A stretch of DNA of 64,000 nt from JABWBD01 sp040768665 (GTDB lineage: Bacteria; Planctomycetota; Planctomycetia; Pirellulales; Thermoguttaceae), in contig JAXGMN010000010.1 in assembly GCA_040768665.1 (NCBI GenBank), forward strand, positions 124,001-188,000. The letters run 5' to 3'. Positions within the stretch are counted from its first letter, which is position 1, and each line of letters opens with the position of its first letter. The position numbers were made by a program, and so were the translations under genes. The notes beneath the pieces were generated by a model that saw nothing but the letters and a program-made list of their open reading frames with translations, searched no databases and was not told the origin of the DNA. Below are positions 9,895 to 16,896 of this stretch, in pieces.

Positions 9895-9923
9895 ATTATA
9901 CCGACCGGCCAGTCAATTAACAA
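9895..9923 (-). promoter_or_regulatory. Promoter of the tetR-efflux operon with embedded operator-like palindrome
   Basis: On the minus strand TTGTTA (9918-9923) and a perfect TATAAT (9895-9900) are separated by exactly 17 bp. The spacer holds GACTGGCCGGTC (9903-9914), a 12-bp palindrome with one mismatched pair, a fitting size and place for a TetR dimer to block RNA polymerase. The tetR start codon is about 36 nt downstream of the -10 box. Confidence 0.7.
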
Positions 9924-10104
9924 TACCCGATGTTCATGGTGCGCTGCAGGGTTTTGCGGCACGTCGCTGGAACGCAACACCCATGAGGGAACTGGCGACG
10001 AAAAGAGCCATCCGGGCCGTTGACGCGCCAGCTTCAAGTCGAGAAACTAGGAACGGCATTGAGCGACATTCTGTCTGAGACGGGTGGCGAACGGAGGATT
10101 TGCA

Positions 10105-10833
10105 ATGAACGGGCAGATTCGGCGGATAGCGGGCTTTGGCGTGCTGGCAGCGGTAATGCTTGTGGGATGCCAAGAAGAAAAACCTGAACCACTACCTCGG
10201 TCTGCGCTACCTCAAGCGGCCCAACCGGAGGGCGCCTTCGATATACCGGCTTCCGTCGAGGAGGTTCCGGAGGAGCCCGCGCCCCCGCCGACGATCCCGG
10301 ACGTCGTGATGACTGAGGCCATGGCGACGACAAACGTAGTCGGCGTCGGCGACAGAATTCCGGAAGGCCAGCTACCCAATCTGGATGGTGAGACGCGACC
10401 CCTTCAAGAGCTGTACGGCTCTCAACTGACGGTTGTTTTGTTCTGGAACAGCGAGAACTTGTACTCGCTTCAGGAACTCCAGGACCTGCAAATCGACGTA
10501 TTCGAGCCCTACAAGGAGCGAGGCGTGCAGGTGGTCGGCATCCATGTGCGGGACACGGGCGAGGTTGCCCGCGAGAAGGTAGAACAAGCCGGGGCGACCT
10601 ACCAGCAGTTGCTCGACAAGGATGGTTCCTACTTCGCGAAGGTCGCGACAGAGCACCTGCCGCGAACTTACCTGCTCAATGCCAAAGGGGAGGTCGTGTG
10701 GTTCGACCTGGAGTACTCGACGGCGACGCGGCGAAACCTCCATCAGGCGATCGAGGTAGCGCTGAGCGAGGCGGGCGGGGAGAAGACCCCGGCTGCTAAA
10801 GCATCGTCGGCGGGCGCTGCAGAGGCGAAGTAG
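10105..10833 (+). CDS. Thioredoxin-fold (redoxin/AhpC-TSA type) lipoprotein
   Basis: Probable extracytoplasmic redox or thioredoxin-fold protein, 242 residues. ATG at 10105 follows ACGGAGG at good spacing. Lipobox LVGC near residue 20, then a Pro/Glu-rich linker, then a redoxin-like domain (GDRIPEGQLPNLDG, LTVVLFWNSENLYSLQELQDLQ, GVQVVGIHVRD, LPRTYLLNAKGEVVWFDLEYS). The usual CxxC active site is absent: the WNSENLYS segment lies where WATWCGPC is normally found, so thiol-disulfide activity is unlikely and a structural or binding role is possible. It is convergent with the HD gene with no bases between their stop codons. Confidence 0.75.
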   Translation: MNGQIRRIAGFGVLAAVMLVGCQEEKPEPLPRSALPQAAQPEGAFDIPASVEEVPEEPAPPPTIPDVVMTEAMATTNVVGVGDRIPEGQLPNLDGETRPLQELYGSQLTVVLFWNSENLYSLQELQDLQIDVFEPYKERGVQVVGIHVRDTGEVAREKVEQAGATYQQLLDKDGSYFAKVATEHLPRTYLLNAKGEVVWFDLEYSTATRRNLHQAIEVALSEAGGEKTPAAKASSAGAAEAK

Positions 10834-12165
10834 CTACTCCGTTGCGGCGATCGCCTGGTTCACCAACACCACCAGGTTGGGCAGTCGCCGCAACTGCGTG
10901 ACGATCCGCGGGTGGGCGAAGATGCGGACCCGCTTCACGTAGTCGTCGAACTGCTTCTGTGCCAGCGTCCGCACGACGGGCGATACGTCGGCCAGAGGGC
11001 GGTAGCGATCTTCCTTGAGATCGTGAATCTCGACATCGAACTCGACCTCACGCTGGACGGGCGGGGCATCAAAGAGGATTTGGTGGGGCGCAACCAGGCG
11101 GCCCAATTGCGTGCTCGCGATGCCGGCAAACCGTTCGGCGCAGGCCGCCAGCCAGGGATACGGCCGCCGCGCCAACTTCAGGTAGAGTTCCTGGTCTTCG
11201 AAGAAACTGAATTGGGTCAACCGCTTGTAGAGGTTGCGAGTTGGTCCGAACAGGCCCTGAAGCAGGTCGCCGGCTGCTCCATCTCCGGCGACCCGTTGTA
11301 GTTCCCGGATCATTTCCGCCTCGGTGGTCCGGAAGAGAGGATCGAGCTCCATCGCGCCATGCAGCAGGTAAAAGGCCCTCTGGAACATTGCCGTGGCCGA
11401 CCGCACGCCATGGTGCCAGTAGACTTCGCTGAACATTACATAGCGGGCAAAGACCATGAGTTCGGCGGCCGTCTTGCCCTTGTCGGTGATCGCCAGGCCG
11501 TCTCCCTGCCGGTTGAGACAGAGGCTGCCGATAAGCCGCTGTTGGTCGAAGTGGCGGCCGTAGGGAACGCCGGCATGGAGACTATCGCGGAAAAGATAGT
11601 CCATTTTGTCGATATCGACCGGTCCGGAGAGCATGCTGATGAGCAGGCGCGACGTACGGTCCTGCGGCTTTTCGCTCAAGAGCGAGACGACGCTTCGCGG
11701 GTTGATTCCCCACTGGCTGCGGAGCACGTCGGCGACTTCGCCTTCGAGGAGGAAACTGTTTGCGAAGAGTTCGTGGTTCGGCACGCGCGGCAGGCGCATG
11801 TCCTCGACCGGGTGGCAAAAGGGCCAGTGCCCTAAATCGTGGAGAAGCGCGGTGACGAGAAACAGCTCGGCGTCTTCCGGTCGGACTACCTGGACGAAAC
11901 GATCGTCGTGGGCCAGACGTTTCAGGAGCAGAAGAGCGAGGCGGTAAACCCCCAGGCAGTGCTCAAACCGGGTGTGGATCGCGGCAGGGTAGACCAGCGA
12001 CACCAGGCCAAGTTGGCTGATTCTCGCCAGACGCCGGAATTCCGGGGTGTCGATGAGTTGTCGAATGCGCGGCGTCAGCGGCACGTCCAGTTCGGGCGGG
12101 ATCCGAACCAGCGATTTTCGCGAGTCGAGGCCGGCGACTTCGGGAATACTAAGGATGGTGCTCAT
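10834..12165 (-). CDS. HD-domain phosphohydrolase (COG1078/dGTPase-like)
   Basis: 443 residues. Metal-binding HD superfamily signature: RFEHCLGVY (His69) and LLHDLGHWPFCH (His109-Asp110), with a further acidic motif in DIDKMDYLFRD. This matches the family of stand-alone dNTP or nucleotide phosphohydrolases; the true substrate is not shown. The stop codon abuts the stop of the convergent redoxin gene at 10833, so transcription terminators for each must lie inside the other gene or be shared. Confidence 0.88.
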   Translation of the reverse strand: MSTILSIPEVAGLDSRKSLVRIPPELDVPLTPRIRQLIDTPEFRRLARISQLGLVSLVYPAAIHTRFEHCLGVYRLALLLLKRLAHDDRFVQVVRPEDAELFLVTALLHDLGHWPFCHPVEDMRLPRVPNHELFANSFLLEGEVADVLRSQWGINPRSVVSLLSEKPQDRTSRLLISMLSGPVDIDKMDYLFRDSLHAGVPYGRHFDQQRLIGSLCLNRQGDGLAITDKGKTAAELMVFARYVMFSEVYWHHGVRSATAMFQRAFYLLHGAMELDPLFRTTEAEMIRELQRVAGDGAAGDLLQGLFGPTRNLYKRLTQFSFFEDQELYLKLARRPYPWLAACAERFAGIASTQLGRLVAPHQILFDAPPVQREVEFDVEIHDLKEDRYRPLADVSPVVRTLAQKQFDDYVKRVRIFAHPRIVTQLRRLPNLVVLVNQAIAATE

Positions 12166-12191
12166 TGCAGCGGCTTTCAGTAGCCATGCCG

Positions 12192-12416
12192 CTACTTCAA
12201 GTCTTCCGGTTGAGAATCGGACACATGGCGATCCTTGGCAGAAGCGAGGAGAGTTTCGATTACCTCAGGCGTCATTGCTGCTTTGCGGCGGACGGACACA
12301 TGGGAGCGTGCTTCGATGCCGATCTGCACCCTGCTGCCACGGATCGACACCACGGTGATTACGATCCCGTCACCGATGACGATTTGCTCGTCGCGTTTCC
12401 TTGAGAAGATAAGCAT
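12192..12416 (-). CDS. csrA: Carbon storage regulator CsrA
   Basis: RNA-binding post-transcriptional regulator that occludes GGA-containing ribosome sites. 74 residues with the standard opening MLIFSRKRDEQIVIGDGI, the beta strands VVSIRGSRVQIGIEA, and the RNA-contact stretch VSVRRK; the C-terminal tail is a little longer than in E. coli. The family normally has an acidic residue after the double Arg; here it is Lys-Ala. It lies 56 bp after the unknown gene at 12473-13162 and could be transcribed with it. Confidence 0.93.
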   Translation of the reverse strand: MLIFSRKRDEQIVIGDGIVITVVSIRGSRVQIGIEARSHVSVRRKAAMTPEVIETLLASAKDRHVSDSQPEDLK

Positions 12417-12472
12417 TGGCCTGGGATTCCATCGGCGTTTTCGGAGCCGTGCATGTCCACCGGACCGGTATT

Positions 12473-13162
12473 CTACGAAGACCGAACCGGCTGAAAACCG
12501 GGTATGCCGTCTTGGGAATGACTCGTGGTCTGGGTCTGTTCAAGACTGATCCAGTCCTCGCGAGCGCACTCAAAGCCAGCCGCCGGACAGTGGGAACAGT
12601 CGCCACGCCCTCCTTCATCGGGCCGAATGACGTGCAGCTTCCGGACCTGGACCGTCGTCTCGGTGCCGGCAGGATCAAAAGACACCGTCTGCGAAAGGGG
12701 TTCGTTTTCTACAGCCACGATGACATACCAAAGGGGCGAGGCCCGGTCCATACTCTGCTGGTTCAAGCCTCGGACGATCGCAAGCGCCCGCGCGTACGTT
12801 GTTGGCTGCCCCTCCGATTCCCCTTGGGCTCGCCAGACACAGTTGGGGACATCCAGGGGGGAGGCCGGTTCCCAGCCACCAGGCCACCAGATACCGACCA
12901 CCCTGTAACGAAGGGGAGTGCACAGCCTGGCGTTGCGCCAAGTGCGTCCGTGTGCCCCGGGCTCGACAACCACCGCCCAGTGCCGGTCCGACTCTCGCCG
13001 CTGTTCCTGGTTAAACTCGATTGCCTGACGGACTGCCGCGAAGAGCGAATCGTGGTCGGCCAGACTCCGGAGCGGTTTTCCCGGTTCGGCTGGGACCGCA
13101 TCCGGTTGGGGTGGCTGCCACTGCGCTGGGCGCTCGATGATCGATACCTGGTACTTGGCCAC
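12473..13162 (-). CDS. Hypothetical protein upstream of csrA
   Basis: 229 residues, not recognised. The GTG at 13162 is supported by a strong AGGAGGA about 9 nt upstream. There is no signal peptide or membrane segment. It contains Trp-rich stretches (WRNARLCTP, VVGIWWPGGWEPASP), a CSHCP pair near the C-terminus and a Gln/Thr/Ser-rich tail. Likely cytoplasmic, restricted to relatives of this organism. Its place directly upstream of csrA suggests co-transcription only. Confidence 0.6.
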   Translation of the reverse strand: MAKYQVSIIERPAQWQPPQPDAVPAEPGKPLRSLADHDSLFAAVRQAIEFNQEQRRESDRHWAVVVEPGAHGRTWRNARLCTPLRYRVVGIWWPGGWEPASPLDVPNCVWRAQGESEGQPTTYARALAIVRGLNQQSMDRASPLWYVIVAVENEPLSQTVSFDPAGTETTVQVRKLHVIRPDEGGRGDCSHCPAAGFECAREDWISLEQTQTTSHSQDGIPGFQPVRSS

Positions 13163-13326
13163 CAGTGATCTCCTCCTGAACCAGCCATGGAACTGTCACC
13201 CATCTTAACTGAGCACAACGACCAGGGCAAACCGGGACGCACGGGCGGTCTGGTGTGCCCGTTCAGGTGGAGTATCGTGGCGCCGAGGAACCGTCGGACG
13301 AGACAGTTCCCTGCGAGGGCGTGCAG

Positions 13327-13460
13327 AGGCTGGTGGAGGGCTGATAAAAACTTGATAAAAACGGGGACAGGCACCGCAACTAATAGCGGTTTAGCCAGAG
13401 CGACCACACAAGATGTTGCGGAGCGAGTCCCCGTTTTTATCAGCCCAGGCTGGTGGAGGG
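13327..13460. repeat. Palindromic repeat element flanked by 14-bp direct repeats
   Basis: Element 13341-13446 has arms CTGATAAAAACGGGGAC / GTCCCCGTTTTTATCAG and the GGGGACAGGCAC / GAGCGAGTCCCC core. It is bordered by identical 14-bp direct repeats, AGGCTGGTGGAGGG, at 13327-13340 and 13447-13460, which resemble a target-site duplication. The left arm contains an internal partial duplication of GATAAAAAC. It is in the intergenic region upstream of ahpC. Confidence 0.85.
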
Positions 13461-13572
13461 GATGAAAGTCGAGTCGGGGCGTCAAGGTGTCGACCGTGTG
13501 GCTGGCCGATCGCTCAGGTGCGGAAACCCGCATTGGGGCGCAGTTTTGCTCCGTTTCCGATGCAGCGTCGAA

Positions 13573-13601
13573 TTGACAATTCCTAAGCTGGTGCATAAAT
13601 A
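13573..13601 (+). promoter_or_regulatory. Candidate promoter for ahpC
   Basis: Perfect TTGACA at 13573-13578 with an AT-rich -10-like TAAATA at 13596-13601 (17-bp spacer). It would give a leader of roughly 150 nt before the peroxiredoxin start. No OxyR or PerR-type site was identified. Confidence 0.4.
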
Positions 13602-13756
13602 ACGAAAAGCAGCGGCGTTGCGGCCCCGCTCGGTCTTTATCGAGCGGCTGGTTTCGTCTGGTTCCGCCAACGGTGCGAAGTCGGCCGGCACGCCAATCCT
13701 GCGACAGTCGAGCGGATGTGCGGATAGAACATGAGATTTGAGGAGGAAAGTGGAGA

Positions 13757-14347
13757 ATGAGCGTCCTGGTTACGAAGCAAGCACCTGATTTCAAGGCCCA
13801 GGCCGTCATGCCGGATGGGTCTTTCAAAGAGGTCTCGCTTGGAGACTTCCGCGGCAAGTATGTTGTTTTGTTTTTCTATCCGTTGGATTTCACGTTTGTC
13901 TGCCCGACCGAAATCGTCGCCTTTTCCGAAGCGATCGGCGAATTCGAGAAGCTCGGGGTGCAGGTCCTCGGTTGTTCGATCGACAGCCATTACACGCACC
14001 TTGCCTGGCGCAACACGCCGCGAACCCAGGGCGGCTTGGGCGAGATCAAGTACCCACTCGTTTCGGACCTGAGCAAGCAGATTTCGACGGATTACGGTGT
14101 ATTGGCCCCTGGAGGCGTGGCATTGCGAGGGCTCTTCCTGGTCGACAAGGAGGGATTGGTTCGGCACCAGTTGGTGAACGACCTCCCGCTCGGTCGCAGC
14201 GTCGAAGAGGCGATTCGCGTGGTGAAGGCACTGCAGTATTTCGAGAAGAACGGGGAAGTCTGCCCTGCCAACTGGAAGGAAGGCGCAAAGGGGATGAAGC
14301 CGGACCCGAAGGGCAGCCGGGAGTACTTTGAGAAGACGTACGCCTAA
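13757..14347 (+). CDS. ahpC: 2-Cys peroxiredoxin, alkyl hydroperoxide reductase AhpC type
   Basis: Reduces hydrogen peroxide and organic hydroperoxides in the cytoplasm. 196 residues. The peroxidatic cysteine is Cys49 in DFTFVCPTEIVAF, and the resolving cysteine is Cys169 in GEVCPANW, so this is a typical 2-Cys enzyme. ATG at 13757 follows an AGGAGGA site. No ahpF or dedicated reductase is next to it; thioredoxin is the likely reductant. A hairpin terminator follows the stop. Confidence 0.95.
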   Translation: MSVLVTKQAPDFKAQAVMPDGSFKEVSLGDFRGKYVVLFFYPLDFTFVCPTEIVAFSEAIGEFEKLGVQVLGCSIDSHYTHLAWRNTPRTQGGLGEIKYPLVSDLSKQISTDYGVLAPGGVALRGLFLVDKEGLVRHQLVNDLPLGRSVEEAIRVVKALQYFEKNGEVCPANWKEGAKGMKPDPKGSREYFEKTYA

Positions 14348-14367
14348 GCGCGATTAAGTCGCTCTAG

Positions 14368-14397
14368 ACAGCCCGTGCGCCCGAGGCGGCGGGCTGT
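14368..14397 (+). terminator. Rho-independent-like terminator after ahpC
   Basis: Perfect 8-bp stem ACAGCCCG / CGGGCTGT followed by a short T-rich run (TTGCCTTTCTT). It sits between the convergent ahpC and glycosyltransferase genes and could serve both. Confidence 0.65.
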
Positions 14398-14416
14398 TTG
14401 CCTTTCTTGCAGATGC

Positions 14417-15355
14417 TCATGGAACCTGGAGGGCATCGGGTGCACGGCGAATCCGGCGTTTCAGCATCGCCGCGAGCGCATCGCGCCCGATCTGTAGCAT
14501 GAGAAACCTCGCGTTGGCCGCATATCGCGGCAGGAGCCGTTTCGGCTCGCGCCATGTCCGGTAGAGCCACTCGAGGCCGATTCGCTGCATCCAGGCGGGA
14601 GCTCGAGGCACACGTCCGACGACGAAATCCAGCGATGCGCCGATCTGGGCCGAGACGGGCACCCCGAGGGCCTCAAGGTGCTCGGCCAGCCAGAGTTCGC
14701 CCTTGGGTTGCCCAAAAGCGACGAACAGGAGGTCCGCTCTGGCACTGCGAATCCGGTCGACAAGTCGTTGATGCTCCATTGGAGTCAACCGGTCGAGCTC
14801 CGGGGCCGCCGTGCCGGCAATTTGCAGCCCTGGAAAGACCGTCGAGAGCCGCTCCGCGGCCTCGTCGGCCACGCCTGCAGCTCCGCCGAGGAAAAAGACG
14901 CGGTAACCTCGGTCCGCGGCACGGCCGCAGAGCGAGTAGAGCAGGTCTGCCCCCGTGACACGCTGGGGAAGCGGCCGGCGGAGAATCCACGAATACCAAA
15001 TCATCGGCATTCCATCGGCCGTGATCAGCGCCGCGCGGCAGTTCACACGGCGCAGCCGCGGGTCTCGATGACTGAGCATCGCATAGTGGAGATTGGCTGT
15101 GATGAAAAAGGCCGGCTTGCCACGGCGGATAAGGGCTTCGACGACGTCCACCGTCCGCTCGTGGGTCAGCCTGGCCAAGGGAAGCCCCCAGATCCGAACG
15201 GTCTGGAAATCGGTCGAGACATCGGAGGTCTCGGAAAACTGCGCGGTTTGTTCTGGCCGCGGTGCATCGATCCAGACCGGCGGCCCGCTGGCGCGCGCGT
15301 CGAAGTCAGCCAGGAAATCAGCCGATTCGGGGAGATGGTGAAGCAGGTCGTTCAT
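14417..15355 (-). CDS. WecG/TagA/CpsF family glycosyltransferase
   Basis: Cytoplasmic or membrane-associated transferase that moves a sugar (N-acetylmannosaminuronate in WecG, N-acetylmannosamine in TagA) to a lipid-linked acceptor in surface-polysaccharide synthesis. 312 residues with family motifs: TANLHYAM, ITADGMPMIW, RVTGADLLY, YRVFFLGG, LLFVAFGQPKGELW, and GASLDFVVGRVPRAPAWMQRIGLEW. A palindromic repeat is inserted about 24 bp upstream of the ATG at 15355, which probably displaced or replaced its promoter. galE lies divergently upstream, consistent with sugar-nucleotide metabolism. Confidence 0.92.
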   Translation of the reverse strand: MNDLLHHLPESADFLADFDARASGPPVWIDAPRPEQTAQFSETSDVSTDFQTVRIWGLPLARLTHERTVDVVEALIRRGKPAFFITANLHYAMLSHRDPRLRRVNCRAALITADGMPMIWYSWILRRPLPQRVTGADLLYSLCGRAADRGYRVFFLGGAAGVADEAAERLSTVFPGLQIAGTAAPELDRLTPMEHQRLVDRIRSARADLLFVAFGQPKGELWLAEHLEALGVPVSAQIGASLDFVVGRVPRAPAWMQRIGLEWLYRTWREPKRLLPRYAANARFLMLQIGRDALAAMLKRRIRRAPDALQVP

Positions 15356-15369
15356 GGTTTTTCCGAGGG

Positions 15370-15509
15370 TTGAGGCGGTAACCGTTCACGGGGCGGAAGA
15401 GAGGGGGACAGGTCCATGTTTTCGGCCAACGTTCTTGGCGCCACAATACATCAACTGGCCGAAAAATGGACCAGTCCCCGGCCGCTCCGTGAACGCTTAC
15501 TTGAGGCGG
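15370..15509. repeat. Palindromic repeat element flanked by 9-bp direct repeats
   Basis: Element 15379-15500 with arms TAACCGTTCAC / GTGAACGCTTA, then GGGGCGG / CCGCTCC, a core GGGGGACAGGTCCAT / ATGGACCAGTCCCC and an inner TTTTCGGCCA / TGGCCGAAAA pair. Identical TTGAGGCGG repeats lie at 15370-15378 and 15501-15509. The closest copy is at 24707-24821, with half copies at 52391-52433 and 53184-53225. Confidence 0.8.
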
Positions 15510-15745
15510 GACGTCGTTCAGCGGCCCGGCACCGCAATCAGTACGGCTGCCTTTGGCGGATTCGGGCGCCGGTGAGCCAGGAGCGAACACACAACAGCCA
15601 AGCCAACCCCCCACTTGTGAGCGATCGTCCCAAGTATGGCATAGAAATTGAGGGGAGGTTGGCTCGACAGCCGAGTTTTTGGGCGTTACTGTGTCCGATG
15701 ATCTTCCGTGAGTTCGCCGGATAGCGGTTGCGAAAGGAGTAGTGG

Positions 15746-16735
15746 ATGAACGTGCTCGTCACAGGGGGGGCAGGCTACATTGGGTCGCATGCGGTCAAAC
15801 AGCTCGTGGAAGCCGGTCACCGAGTGGTTGCCATGGACAACCTGCTACGCGGCCATCGCCGGGCGGTCCACCCGGAAGCCGCATTCGAACCGATCGATCT
15901 GATGGACACCGATCGCGTGACCGAGTTGCTCCGGCGAGACCGAATCGAGTGCGTGATGCACTTCGCCGCCCTGGCGTACGTCGGCGAGTCGGTGACGGAG
16001 CCGCTGACCTATTACCGCAACAACACGTCAGGGGCGGTCAGTCTTCTTGAGGCGATGCATCGAGCCGGGGTGGAGCGGATGGTGTTCAGCTCCACATGCG
16101 CCACCTACGGCGAACCGCGGGAGACTCCGATCGTCGAGACCATGTTCCAGGAGCCGATCAATCCGTACGGGTGGTCGAAGTGGTGCGTTGAGCGGATACT
16201 GCAAGATTATTCGGCGGCGAACCGGCAATTCTCGTTCGTCGCCCTTCGCTATTTCAATGTGGCGGGCTGTGCTGCGGACGGCACGCTGGGCGAAGATCAC
16301 GAACCGGAGACGCACATCATTCCGCTGCTGCTGCTAACGGCTCTTGGGCAGCGGGAGAGCTTCACCGTATTCGGAACGGACTACGCGACTCCCGATGGGA
16401 CGTGCATCCGCGACTACGTCCATGTCGAAGACCTTTGTTCTGCTCACATTACGGCCATGGAGGCGCTTTGCCCCGGCCATACGAGTTTCTACAATCTGGG
16501 GATTGGACGGGGATACTCCGTCAAGGAGGTGTTGGAAGCGGCAAGACGCGTGACCGGGGCAGAGATTTCCGTCCGATACGGTGCTCGCCGGCCGGGCGAC
16601 CCGGCCGTGCTGTATGCAGATGCAAGTAAAATTCAATGCGAACTAGGCTGGTCCGCACGTTACGCGGACCTGGATTCCATCGTTGGTACGGCCTGGAACT
16701 GGTTTCAGCGGCATCCGGGGGGGTACGCCAAGTGA
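15746..16735 (+). CDS. galE: UDP-glucose 4-epimerase
   Basis: Interconverts UDP-glucose and UDP-galactose with bound NAD. 329 residues, extended SDR fold. The NAD-binding GGAGYIGS is at residues 7-14, catalytic Tyr141 and Lys145 form YGWSK, and the Ser/Thr partner is in FSSTCATYG. Further GalE hallmarks are RYFNVAG, IRDYVHVEDL and NLGIGRGYSV. The start has AAAGGAG at good spacing. A stem-loop at 16834-16861 follows. It likely supplies sugar nucleotides for surface polysaccharide, in line with the glycosyltransferase beside it. Confidence 0.95.
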   Translation: MNVLVTGGAGYIGSHAVKQLVEAGHRVVAMDNLLRGHRRAVHPEAAFEPIDLMDTDRVTELLRRDRIECVMHFAALAYVGESVTEPLTYYRNNTSGAVSLLEAMHRAGVERMVFSSTCATYGEPRETPIVETMFQEPINPYGWSKWCVERILQDYSAANRQFSFVALRYFNVAGCAADGTLGEDHEPETHIIPLLLLTALGQRESFTVFGTDYATPDGTCIRDYVHVEDLCSAHITAMEALCPGHTSFYNLGIGRGYSVKEVLEAARRVTGAEISVRYGARRPGDPAVLYADASKIQCELGWSARYADLDSIVGTAWNWFQRHPGGYAK

Positions 16736-16833
16736 CCTTGTCTCATGAGGGGGACGGCACCGCTGTTTCGACAGAAATTCTAAATTTGTTGAAATCCAGA
16801 ATGATTCTTGATAATAATGGAAGTCTGACGTAA

Positions 16834-16861
16834 AGGAGCCGGCCGGGATGTGTCGGCTCCT
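16834..16861 (+). terminator. Stem-loop between galE and the protease gene
   Basis: AGGAGCCG (16834-16841) pairs perfectly with CGGCTCCT (16854-16861). No T-tract follows, so it may act as a weak terminator or as a leader structure of the protease gene, whose ribosome site GGAGGGA begins about 20 nt later. Confidence 0.4.
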
Positions 16862-16896
16862 CCCGCCCCGCCGCATCCGTTTCGGAGGGATCCGTC

